A stretch of DNA of 6,210 bases, taken from an uncultured Alphaproteobacteria bacterium (GTDB lineage Bacteria; Pseudomonadota; Alphaproteobacteria; Rickettsiales; UBA1997). Where the stretch lies: assembly GCA_903959715.1 (NCBI GenBank), contig CAJBXX010000253.1, forward strand, positions 1 to 6,210, written 5' to 3'. Both the position numbers and the translations under genes were made by a program. Under the pieces are notes generated by a model. That model searched no databases. It saw nothing but the letters and a program-made list of their open reading frames with translations, and had not been told where the DNA came from. Positions within the stretch are counted from its first letter, which is position 1, and the number at the start of each line of letters is the position of its first letter. Positions 1 through 6,184 of this stretch are shown here, in pieces.

Positions 1-2
1 TT

Positions 3-380
3 GTTTCGGCGCATCGCACTCCAAAACGCCTATATGATTTTTGCGAAAATGCTAAAAAAGATGGAATTAAAATAATTATCGCTGGTGCTGGCGGTGCGGC
101 ACATCTTCCAGGACTGGTGGCTTCGCTGACAGAAATTCCTGTTTTAGGCGTCCCAATCAAGAGTAAGGCTCTCGATGGCTTGGATTCATTATTATCAATT
201 GCTCAAATGCCGGCAGGAATTCCGGTTGGCACTTTAGCAATCGGCGAAGCGGGTGCCAAAAATTCAGCACTTTTAGCAATCGCAATTTTAGCAATTAATG
301 ACGAAAATCTCACTAAAAAACTCGTAGAATATAGGAAAAAACAAACCGAAAAAGTAGAATTAAAACCTCAAAAAAATTAA
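3..380 (+). CDS. purE: N5-carboxyaminoimidazole ribonucleotide mutase (PurE), 3' part
   Basis: PurE converts N5-CAIR to 4-carboxy-AIR in cytoplasmic de novo purine synthesis. The window opens inside the gene: the frame is open from base 3 and gives 125 residues of a protein usually about 160-170 long, so roughly the first 40 are missing. The visible part starts with VSAHRTP, the PurE active-site loop whose histidine (codon 12-14) is the proton-transfer residue in characterised enzymes. It is followed by [13 protein letters not shown], then VLGVP and [14 protein letters not shown], the classic class I (bacterial mutase) signatures. The GTG at 117 that can be read as a start is internal valine, because conserved sequence continues upstream of it. 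It ends with TAA and a Lys-rich tail. purK, a frequent partner of purE, does not follow. Identification is very secure from motifs; the true start lies outside the window. Confidence 0.97.
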   Translation, partial: VSAHRTPKRLYDFCENAKKDGIKIIIAGAGGAAHLPGLVASLTEIPVLGVPIKSKALDGLDSLLSIAQMPAGIPVGTLAIGEAGAKNSALLAIAILAINDENLTKKLVEYRKKQTEKVELKPQKN

Positions 381-404
381 ACAAAAATTTTGTAAAAATT
401 TAAA

Positions 405-435
405 TTGATTTTTAAAAAAATATAACGAATATAAG
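405..435 (+). promoter_or_regulatory. Possible promoter for the two small genes
   Basis: In the 96-base gap after purE, TTGATT (405-410) resembles a -35 box and TATAAG (430-435) a -10 box, with a 19-base spacer, longer than the ideal 17. TATAAC at 421-426 is an alternative -10 with no good -35. A start would fall near 442, about 35 bases before the ATG at 477. Such boxes arise easily by chance in A/T-rich DNA, so support is weak. Confidence 0.3.
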
Positions 436-437
436 AA

Positions 438-456
438 AAACTTTTTTAAAAAGTTT
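438..456. repeat. 19-base perfect inverted repeat between purE and the small genes
   Basis: AAACTTTTT and AAAAAGTTT flank a single central T at 447, giving a perfect dyad. It is followed by T-rich sequence (TTATTTTTATT). It could be a GC-poor intrinsic terminator for purE, an operator at the start of the next transcript, or chance in A/T-rich DNA. The stem has only two G:C pairs, so terminator strength would be low. Confidence 0.35.
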
Positions 457-476
457 AACTTATTTTTATTAAAAAA

Positions 477-665
477 ATGTTTACAATTTCGTCGCTTAAA
501 AGCTTCATCGCGGGCTTTGTATCAGTATCAACCTTTACTTTTGTTAAGTTGAGAAAACATTCCTTCACCGAAGCAAAAATTGCACTTGAAAAAGATTTTA
601 TGGCAATTACTCGCGACAAAAATCAAGCCAACTATAAATTAAAAACAAAACATGAACGAACATAG
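477..665 (+). CDS. Small hypothetical protein, 62 residues
   Basis: I do not recognise this protein with confidence. It begins with a mildly hydrophobic stretch (about residues 2-24, including SFIAGFVSVSTFTFV) that could insert in or associate with the membrane. A charged, probably helical part rich in Lys, Glu and Gln follows. The start is the ATG after an A-run, with no Shine-Dalgarno sequence. Its last 14 bases overlap the start of the DUF2335-like gene in another frame, which suggests the two are translated from one message. The SLKSFIAGF opening is reminiscent of small alphaproteobacterial membrane proteins, but the resemblance ends after about 20 residues and no function follows. It is the only sizeable plus-strand frame between purE and the next gene, and the overlap supports it being real. 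A decayed longer gene is the main alternative. Confidence 0.55.
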   Translation: MFTISSLKSFIAGFVSVSTFTFVKLRKHSFTEAKIALEKDFMAITRDKNQANYKLKTKHERT

Positions 666-1020
666 AAACAACCGTGACAGATCTGACTCTAGAAATGAAT
701 CACCGATTGAACGCGATGTCTTAATTGACCTCACTAAAAAAGAACAAGATCATCGTCACAAACTGCAAGAAAATCAACAGAGAGCCAATAATAGCTCTTA
801 TTTTTTTGGCATGATTTTAGGCGTAATTTACAATTTGAGTTTATTATATTTAATTTACGATCTAGTGAATGATGGCTTCCGCGCCTTAGCATTAAAATTA
901 TTCATAATAAATGCTTTTTTAATTTTATCTTGCTTTGGTCTTTTAACTTTTAGTCGCAAACTTTCATTTAAAAAACCATTCAATAAAAATTACGATAATC
1001 GTCGCAATTTTAAAAAATAA
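652..1020 (+). CDS. DUF2335-like two-helix membrane protein
   Basis: This is a 122-residue protein of unknown function. Residues 1-22 are very hydrophilic and Arg/Asn-rich. Residues 27-44 form a charged, probably helical segment containing KKEQDHRHK, which closely resembles the KEQ-x-HRH signature of DUF2335 proteins. Two hydrophobic segments follow (about 50-70 and 78-100), then a basic tail with several Lys and Arg. This order (charged helix, two membrane helices, short tail) matches the family, whose members are small predicted inner-membrane proteins without an established role. The ATG lies inside the end of the preceding 62-residue gene, so coupled translation is likely. The gene ends 16 bases before the convergent pseudopilin gene. 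Family assignment rests on one motif plus topology, so it is probable rather than certain. Confidence 0.8.
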   Translation: MNEHRNNRDRSDSRNESPIERDVLIDLTKKEQDHRHKLQENQQRANNSSYFFGMILGVIYNLSLLYLIYDLVNDGFRALALKLFIINAFLILSCFGLLTFSRKLSFKKPFNKNYDNRRNFKK

Positions 1021-1027
1021 ATTAAAA

Positions 1028-1085
1028 GTGCGGTTTTTATGGACAACTGGCTAATACATATTGCCAAAATCCATCGAAACCGCAT
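1028..1085. terminator. Candidate bidirectional terminator hairpin at the convergent gene ends
   Basis: Left arm 1028-1043 (GTGCGGTTTTTATGGA) and right arm 1070-1085 (TCCATCGAAACCGCAT) pair at 13 of 16 positions, with an unbroken eight-base core (TGCGGTTT with AAACCGCA). The 26-base loop holds a further small TGGC/GCCA pairing. On the plus strand the hairpin is followed by CTTATTATTTTT, downstream of the DUF2335-like gene. On the minus strand it is followed by TTTTAATTTATTTTTT, downstream of the pseudopilin operon. It would therefore suit termination of both. The right arm and loop lie in the last coding bases of the pseudopilin gene, whose stop codon sits in the left arm. Confidence 0.5.
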
Positions 1086-2029
1086 CTTATTATTTTTACT
1101 AAACTTTGATTTGGCGCAACGCATGCGGAACTAGCGTATAAATACTGACCATAATATAAGTTTTTTTGCGGAAAATCAGCGTCAGTAATCGCGCTTCCAC
1201 TACAATAAATTAAATTACTCGCAGAAAAATCATTTACAAAATCAATTCGAGTTTTGTAAATTAAAATATCATCAAAACTATCGCTTCCGAAAGAATTCAT
1301 AATAAATTGATTGTCAAAATGTGCGGTTGGGGGACTTACAGCATTATTTAAAGTAATTGGTTGATTTTTAGCCTCTTCACTTTCAGTTGAGAGAGGATTT
1401 CTTGTGCCACTTTCAGCATCAAAACCTCCAAGACCATTAGCTCCGGTACTCAACAATGTAAAAATTACATTGTTTGAAAGTATTGAGAACGCTCCATTTG
1501 CCTGTTTTTCGTCAATTTCAATTATGTTTGATATAGAATCAGAAGTGCCAAAACTATCACCAGTATCGCTTCCGGGATTTATAAAATTTTTTGTAAAACG
1601 CCGATCTATAAAATAATTTAGTTTATTTCCATAGCCATCTTCGGCGTATTCAGAACTTAAATTTAAAGCCACTACGGGAACTCCACCAAATAATAAATTA
1701 GCACTTGCTGCTGATTGATAAACCCCACCTCCAACGCAACCAGTGCCAGCCCCAATTTCTTGACCGTAAGTGACATCCTCAATTTTTGAAGTTAAAATCG
1801 AAGCTGGACATGGCAATCTTTTATTTACCATCAAATATGTTCCCATTGATTTATAAATCTGACTAATTCTTTGGCTGGTTAATGTTGCTTTAGAATTATT
1901 TATTGAGCCCGTGAGCATTGAAAAAACACCAGCCATTAACAAAGAAATAATCAAAATAGCAATCGAAAGCTCAACGAGTGTGTAGCCTTTTTTACCGGAT
2001 AAATTTTTTGTAATTTTTGTTTTTATCAT
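1037..2029 (-). CDS. Pseudopilin-like protein, third gene of the tandem set
   Basis: A 330-residue prepilin-type protein. A basic 15-residue leader ends in G and is followed by YTLVELSIAILIISLLMAG, so prepilin peptidase should cut at G15/Y16; Glu20 is the conserved +5 glutamate. RLPCPA lies at 71-76, and Cys74 probably pairs with Cys98. Further motifs shared with the two paralogues are YG-x-E, GVYQS, AED-x-YGNK, STGANGLGGF and FDD...KTR (252-261). Cys276, 303, 316 and 329 form a terminal four-cysteine module with YYGQ and a Trp after the third Cys. All six cysteines are thus accounted for. Typical pseudopilins are about 130-200 residues, so this one is large. It lies 16 bases after the middle gene and is last in the operon. 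The ATG lacks a Shine-Dalgarno sequence. Its role may be as a minor pilin or surface tip protein (inference). Confidence 0.88.
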   Translation of the reverse strand: MIKTKITKNLSGKKGYTLVELSIAILIISLLMAGVFSMLTGSINNSKATLTSQRISQIYKSMGTYLMVNKRLPCPASILTSKIEDVTYGQEIGAGTGCVGGGVYQSAASANLLFGGVPVVALNLSSEYAEDGYGNKLNYFIDRRFTKNFINPGSDTGDSFGTSDSISNIIEIDEKQANGAFSILSNNVIFTLLSTGANGLGGFDAESGTRNPLSTESEEAKNQPITLNNAVSPPTAHFDNQFIMNSFGSDSFDDILIYKTRIDFVNDFSASNLIYCSGSAITDADFPQKNLYYGQYLYASSACVAPNQSLVKIIRCGFDGFWQYVLASCP

Positions 2030-2045
2030 TGATTATTTTTAAGGA

Positions 2046-3350
2046 TTAAAGTGCACAATTATTGATAATACTCCCTACCCCGCTAGAACTACACTCCCAG
2101 TCATAATAACCAGAATGTGAGCTGTCACAATCACCGGTCCCAGTAGTTCCCGGCAACTCTTTTCTTCCAATCATTCCATCGGTTGAAGCGAAATCGCAAT
2201 AAGATACGCAATTATTAGCGCTTACATTGCCATTGCCACTAGCATCGCAACTCCAAACATAATTTCCAGAATAGTAAACTTCGCATTCTCCGTCACTATT
2301 GAAGGTATTGGCATAAACAAATTTTTGCTTCATTCCAGCGGTTCCGCCAACCGAACATTTTAATAAATTTACACCCGGACAATCTGGAATTAATTTAATC
2401 CACCTGCCAAAAGCATCGCATCTTACAGTTTTTTTAATTGATTCGGTACCAAGTGGACAGGAGTTGGAAGCCTCTAATTTTTGACCATAATAGACGCTGG
2501 TTTTATTATTAAAATCGGCGTCGATTATATCATTTCCTTTACATGGTATTAAAAACATCGCTTTAAAATTATCGACAAAATCATTGCGGGTTTTAAAAAA
2601 AACAATGTCATCAAACGCTTCTTCATCATCAAAGCTATTGTAAAATATTTTATTAAAACTTTCTAAATTTAACCCAAGATTTGACACATCATTTTCCAAT
2701 TCTTCAGCTAGAGAAGAGCGAGTATTTTGAATACCATTATTTTTAAAAGAGCCAAAACCGTTGGCACCACCACTTACAAGAACAGTTATCGCATCGCTAT
2801 TAACCAAAATTTCATTTTGTTGATTTCTTGATTTGACCAAAATAATGTCTTTATAATTTGCCGTTCCAAAGCTAGGAATATTCAAGTTGCTATCTGGGCT
2901 TGAAATATAATTATAAGTGAATCTTTGATCGATAAAATAACTTATTTTGTTACCAAAAGCATCTTCGGCAAAATCGGCTGGAAGATTTAAATCGTAGGTT
3001 GGAACCATCCCAAAAACTAAATTTAAAGAGCTTAATGAATTTGATGAATAAATTCCAGCTCCATTGCACTCAAGAGTTGAAGAATTTCTTACTTCTTTGC
3101 CATAATCAACATCTCCTTTAGGCAATAAAATTGAGGCTGGACAAGGCAATCGTTTTTTTTGCAATAAAAAATTTCCAAGGGCATTATAAATTACACTCAT
3201 CCTATCTTTTGTTATATTATCTTTGACATTGTTTACTATCCCCGAAGACGAAGAAAAAGTTCCAAACATTAGCAGTGCTATAATTAAAATTACAACACTT
3301 AGCTCTATCAATGTAAATGCTGTGTTTTTGTTATTTATTTTATCCATCAT
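2046..3350 (-). CDS. Pseudopilin-like protein with extended cysteine-rich C-terminus, second gene of the set
   Basis: A 434-residue member of the set, about 105 residues longer than its neighbours. The leader is 11 residues, cut at A11/F12 before FTLIELSVVILIIALLM; alanine replaces the usual glycine at -1 and Glu16 is the +5 glutamate. RLPCPA is at 67-72, with Cys70 probably paired to Cys95. GGANGFGSF and FDD...KTR follow, then the shared four-cysteine module (Cys270, 298, 311, 324). Two additional modules follow: Cys332/356/368/381 and Cys385/408/420/432. I chose the ATG at 3350 because it overlaps the upstream stop as TAATG; an in-frame ATG at 3365 would add five residues and overlap by 16 bases, and ATG 3347 is also possible. 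None has a Shine-Dalgarno sequence. The extension may mediate adhesion or cap a pilus-like fibre (inference). Confidence 0.88.
   Translation of the reverse strand: MMDKINNKNTAFTLIELSVVILIIALLMFGTFSSSSGIVNNVKDNITKDRMSVIYNALGNFLLQKKRLPCPASILLPKGDVDYGKEVRNSSTLECNGAGIYSSNSLSSLNLVFGMVPTYDLNLPADFAEDAFGNKISYFIDQRFTYNYISSPDSNLNIPSFGTANYKDIILVKSRNQQNEILVNSDAITVLVSGGANGFGSFKNNGIQNTRSSLAEELENDVSNLGLNLESFNKIFYNSFDDEEAFDDIVFFKTRNDFVDNFKAMFLIPCKGNDIIDADFNNKTSVYYGQKLEASNSCPLGTESIKKTVRCDAFGRWIKLIPDCPGVNLLKCSVGGTAGMKQKFVYANTFNSDGECEVYYSGNYVWSCDASGNGNVSANNCVSYCDFASTDGMIGRKELPGTTGTGDCDSSHSGYYDWECSSSGVGSIINNCAL
2055..2357 (-). repeat. Two tandem four-cysteine modules in the middle pseudopilin
   Basis: The first module (bases 2357-2208) and the second (2198-2055) each encode about 48-50 residues. 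Cysteine spacing is 24-12-13 in the first and 23-12-12 in the second. Shared features are a GM pair, [DE]C, SG-x-Y-x-x-W-x-C, SG-x-G and a closing NNC. The sequences otherwise differ, so the duplication is old or under divergence. The W-x-C...SG-x-G...C pattern recalls a cysteine module common in secreted bacterial proteins (W-T-C-x-G-x-x-GG...C); this is resemblance from memory only. Confidence 0.75.
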
Positions 3351-4336
3351 TACCAGTTTTCGCATTTATTAATGTCAACCCAGTTACCAAATTTATCACA
3401 ATATTTTTCAAGAATTTTTTGATATGTAATAGCACCTCCACATGGCGTCGTTGAAAAAACCGATTGACCAAAATAAGAATTTTTATTTTCAAATTTTACT
3501 CCAGCATCTTTACAGGCGATTAGATAAAATGCATTAAAATCTTCAACGATTTGATTGCGAGTTTTAAAAACAACAAGATCATCGAAAATTTTACTATTTT
3601 GTGAATAATAAATGAAATTATTATCAAAGGAAGAGCTATAACTATTGCTAGCCTCATCTGTTTCATCGGGATCACTTGAAACTGGATTTTGAGTGCTCGC
3701 ATTTGCGTTAAAAGCCCCAAATTTATTAAGACCGTGACTTATGATTACCAAGATTGCATCTTGAGTAATTTGCCTCGAAATTGCCGACGGTTTTTCTATA
3801 ACATTAATGATTGCGGTATATGGATCCGTAGTTCCAAAACCAAAATTGGCAAAATTTGGAACATCTTGATAACTCTTGGTAAATCTTTCATCAATTACAT
3901 AAGAAATTTTACTTCCAAATTCATCTTCCGCCATGTTTGATGGTAATCCAAGTGTTTTTGACGGCACCATCCCATAAAAAATATTTGCCGAAGCTGAAGA
4001 TTGATAAACGCCGGATCCGCTACAGCCAGATCCGCTTCCAACTTCCATTCCGTATAAATTATTATCTTTGGTTAATTCCAAATTAGCGGGGCAAGGCAAT
4101 CTTTTATTTTCTAATAAAAATTTCCCAATCGCACTATAAATTTGATTTAATTTGCTTTGAGTGTAATTTTTTTTGGCTTTGTTTAGAGATCCGATTGTTA
4201 TGGTTAAAGCCCCCGTCATTAAAAATGAAACGATTAAAATTACTATTGAAAGCTCTATTAGCGTATAAGCAGATTTGTATTTTGATTTTTTAACACTCAC
4301 TATGATTTTTTTTCTTAATTTATTCAAATTATTCAA
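3350..4336 (-). CDS. Pseudopilin-like protein, first gene of the tandem set
   Basis: A prepilin-type protein, 328 residues from the TTG at 4336. A basic leader ends at A23, followed by YTLIELSIVILIVSFLMTG with the +5 glutamate at residue 28. RLPCPA is at 79-84; Cys82 and Cys105 form the conserved pair. GVYQSSASAN, AEDEFGSKISYVIDERFTK, SHGLNKFGAF, FDDLVVFKTR and a C-terminal four-cysteine module (Cys275, 299, 313, 325) match the paralogues. No ATG is available: the TTG start has no ribosome-binding site, and the GTG at 4300 (316 residues, 11-residue leader, closer to the 11- and 15-residue leaders of the paralogues) is an equally good or better start. The gene leads the three-gene operon, 139 bases after the ankyrin gene, and its TAA overlaps the next ATG. 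It probably acts in the inner membrane or a periplasmic fibre; substrate and partners are unknown. Confidence 0.88.
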   Translation of the reverse strand: MNNLNKLRKKIIVSVKKSKYKSAYTLIELSIVILIVSFLMTGALTITIGSLNKAKKNYTQSKLNQIYSAIGKFLLENKRLPCPANLELTKDNNLYGMEVGSGSGCSGSGVYQSSASANIFYGMVPSKTLGLPSNMAEDEFGSKISYVIDERFTKSYQDVPNFANFGFGTTDPYTAIINVIEKPSAISRQITQDAILVIISHGLNKFGAFNANASTQNPVSSDPDETDEASNSYSSSFDNNFIYYSQNSKIFDDLVVFKTRNQIVEDFNAFYLIACKDAGVKFENKNSYFGQSVFSTTPCGGAITYQKILEKYCDKFGNWVDINKCENW

Positions 4337-4358
4337 AAATATTAATTATTTTTGTAAA

Positions 4359-4367
4359 TTTATAGCA
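4359..4367 (-). promoter_or_regulatory. Possible extended -10 element before the pseudopilin operon
   Basis: On the minus strand the bases read TGCTATAAA, an extended -10 form (TG, one base, then TATAAA). No convincing -35 is visible, which extended -10 promoters can tolerate. Transcription would start near 4352, before both candidate starts (4336 and 4300). The rest of the 4337-4475 gap is A/T-rich, with two short palindromes: AAATTTAAATTT (4399-4410) and AATTTTGTAAAATT (4450-4463). The latter lies just after the ankyrin stop and could be a weak terminator. Whether the ankyrin gene is co-transcribed cannot be told. Confidence 0.35.
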
Positions 4368-4475
4368 ATTTTTAAAATGTATAAAATTATCTTTCTTTAA
4401 ATTTAAATTTGGATTTTTAAACAAAAAAAATTGATAAATTATAAGTATAAATTTTGTAAAATTGCTTGATTTTCG

Positions 4476-6167
4476 CTAAATATTTTCTTCTTGATTTGTT
4501 TTAGAATCTTTGTTTTGCTCTTCAATTTTATTATCAATTTTTTTAAGTTTAAATTTTTTAACAGTAGGGCTTTTTGCTTCGTTAAAATCTTTTGATTCTT
4601 GATAATTTTGAGACGATTCTTTGATTTCATTTGTAGGTTTAGACTTTATTTGCGAATCGATATTTGGGCTTAAAACTTTTTTGAATTTAAAAATTTTTTT
4701 ATTATTTTGATTGGCGTTATTTTGATTTTCTGGGATTTTTAAATCTGGCGTCGATTCTTGATTAACAACATTATTATCGCTTTTTAATTTTTTATTAACT
4801 GATGGATTTTTTTCAATCAAAAATATAGTTTCTTCATCTTCATTTTCTTGAATTTCTGGATTGTTTTGAGCATTTATTGGTTGTTTTTTGTCGCCAGCGA
4901 TAATCGTATTATTTTTTTTTAAATCGCCCTCAGTTAATTGCGGTTTTTTAAGCTCGGACTCTTGAATGGTTTTCAAATTTTGCGGTTTTAGAGATTGCTC
5001 TCCAGATTTAAATTTAAATTTTTTGATTTCTGCTCTTGGAGTTTGTTGTTCTGTTTGATTTGGAATATTTGTATAAGCTTTTTCATTGTTATCAATTGGA
5101 TAAGACGGAGATTCTTGTTGTTTAATTATTTGATTGGGTGAAGTTTGCGATTTAAATTTATATTTTTTTGGCACTTGCAGATTGCCATCGGCAACAGGAG
5201 CGTATTTTGTATAAGATTTTGGCAAATCTTTTGATAATTTATTATTACTGATATCAATTTCTTTGCTTCTCTTTGGTATCGATGGCAAATTTGGATCCTC
5301 AAGAACTGTGTAAGAATTTTCTTGATCGGGTCTAAGCGTTTCGTTATCTTGATTTTTTAAAATATAATTTTTTGAAGATTTACTAAATCTTGGATCGTTA
5401 ATTTTTGTTTGATTTATTATTGGCAATAATTCTTGCTCATTTGTAGAATTCTTTGACATTAAGGGAGCCATTTTGGAAACATAGTCGAGAAAGGCTTCTA
5501 ATGAACCTTGCAAATGTTTATTTTCTTGACTTCTAGCAACCAAAAAAGCATCAGCAATTTGACTTTTAAGCACCAAAATATCCATATTTTTTAACATATT
5601 GCCATTTTCAATAATTTGATTTATGCATTGCGTGCATTTTGCCATTGTAGCATGAATCAACGCAGTTTCATTAAGAGAATTTAAAAGATGAGCTTTGGCA
5701 CCATTTTTTAACAAAATTTCTACAATTTTATCATTGCCAATTAAAGACGCTCTCATCAAGGGGCTCCATCCTTCATTATCAACAACATTTACATTGGCAC
5801 CATTTTCGATTAATATTTTGACGATATCAAAATTACCTTCGCGACATGCGATATGAAGAGAAGTAGCTCCTCCTTTATTGCGTTGATTGATAACCGATGG
5901 ACCAGCTTCGCTAAAAAATTTAACGCCTTCAATGTCATTATTTGCGGTCGCCGACATTAAAGTTGAGATGCCGGCAAATTGATCAGTTGAAGAATTATAA
6001 AGACTTTCGATTTGAGCCCAAATCTTGTCGCTGTAGGCAAAAAATAATAAAATTACAACAAGAGCGATGATTAATTTTTTTCTAAAAATATCAAAAGAGG
6101 AAGCGATTACCACTTCGACCTCGTTATTTTGTAATTGGCTTTGAATTGCTATATTTTTTGTGCTCAT
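4476..6167 (-). CDS. Ankyrin-repeat protein with N-terminal membrane segment and long disordered tail
   Basis: A 563-residue protein in three parts. Residues 1-31 are polar and end in FRKK; 32-45 (LIIALVVILLFFAY) are a hydrophobic helix. The following SDKIWAQ could be a signal-peptidase site (A51/Q52), or the helix may stay as an anchor. Either way the positive charges before it place the rest outside the cytoplasm. Ankyrin repeats follow: a degenerate one (about 64-97), two good ones (99-131 with TSLHIACREGNFDIVKILIENGA; 132-164 with SPLMRASLIGNDKIVEILLKNGA) and a partial fourth (166-191) with a CTQC pair at 178-181. Residues 240-563 are low complexity, rich in Lys, Asn, Gln, Glu, Ser and Pro, with four KKFKFK-like motifs. 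Ankyrin repeats bind proteins; the partner is unknown. The ATG follows an A-run without a Shine-Dalgarno sequence. It may belong with the pseudopilin operon downstream. Confidence 0.85.
   Translation of the reverse strand: MSTKNIAIQSQLQNNEVEVVIASSFDIFRKKLIIALVVILLFFAYSDKIWAQIESLYNSSTDQFAGISTLMSATANNDIEGVKFFSEAGPSVINQRNKGGATSLHIACREGNFDIVKILIENGANVNVVDNEGWSPLMRASLIGNDKIVEILLKNGAKAHLLNSLNETALIHATMAKCTQCINQIIENGNMLKNMDILVLKSQIADAFLVARSQENKHLQGSLEAFLDYVSKMAPLMSKNSTNEQELLPIINQTKINDPRFSKSSKNYILKNQDNETLRPDQENSYTVLEDPNLPSIPKRSKEIDISNNKLSKDLPKSYTKYAPVADGNLQVPKKYKFKSQTSPNQIIKQQESPSYPIDNNEKAYTNIPNQTEQQTPRAEIKKFKFKSGEQSLKPQNLKTIQESELKKPQLTEGDLKKNNTIIAGDKKQPINAQNNPEIQENEDEETIFLIEKNPSVNKKLKSDNNVVNQESTPDLKIPENQNNANQNNKKIFKFKKVLSPNIDSQIKSKPTNEIKESSQNYQESKDFNEAKSPTVKKFKLKKIDNKIEEQNKDSKTNQEENI
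4539..5168 (-). repeat. Four dispersed KKFKFK-like motifs in the ankyrin protein tail
   Basis: Copies are KKYKFKS (residues 334-340, bases 5168-5148), KKFKFKS (382-388, 5024-5004), KKIFKFKK (490-497, 4700-4677) and KKFKLKK (537-543, 4559-4539). They share alternating lysine and aromatic or hydrophobic residues and lie 35-105 residues apart in otherwise non-repetitive disordered sequence. This suggests a repeated short linear motif, for example for binding a partner, acidic lipid or nucleic acid. Lysine and phenylalanine codons are favoured by A/T bias, so part of the similarity may be compositional. Confidence 0.6.
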
Positions 6168-6178
6168 TTTTTTTAAAA

Positions 6179-6184
6179 ATTATA
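6179..6184 (-). promoter_or_regulatory. Possible -10 box before the ankyrin gene
   Basis: The minus strand has a perfect TATAAT twelve bases before the ATG at 6167, with no clear -35 in the bases available. A start 6-7 bases downstream would leave a leader of about five bases, so the message would be nearly leaderless. That fits the lack of a ribosome-binding site. In A/T-rich DNA TATAAT is common by chance. Confidence 0.3.

Noticed and set aside
117..380. A separate 87-residue gene starting at GTG 117
   Set aside because: The same frame continues upstream with the PurE motifs SAHRTP and [13 protein letters not shown], so the GTG is an internal valine.
477..1020. A single gene broken by a frameshift between the 62-residue and DUF2335-like frames
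   Set aside because: The second frame has its own ATG and a complete family-like layout (charged helix, two membrane helices), so two overlapping genes are the simpler reading.
1404..1616. A 70-residue plus-strand frame
   Set aside because: It is antisense to a well-supported pseudopilin gene, in its most conserved region, and has no recognisable features.
3520..3940. Two frames of 66 (minus) and 83 (plus) residues
   Set aside because: Both lie inside the first pseudopilin gene in other frames and look like shadows of it.
4388..4416. Minus-strand sequence after the ankyrin stop that reads KSKFKFKER then stop, like a fifth copy of the tail motif
   Set aside because: It is out of frame with the ankyrin gene, closed by stops on both sides, and arises from the AAATTT palindromic low-complexity run; a decayed tail is possible but cannot be shown.
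4439..4630. A 63-residue minus-strand frame rich in Lys, Leu and Ile
   Set aside because: It overlaps the ankyrin gene tail out of frame; its composition is what a shifted reading of A-rich Lys/Asn codons gives.
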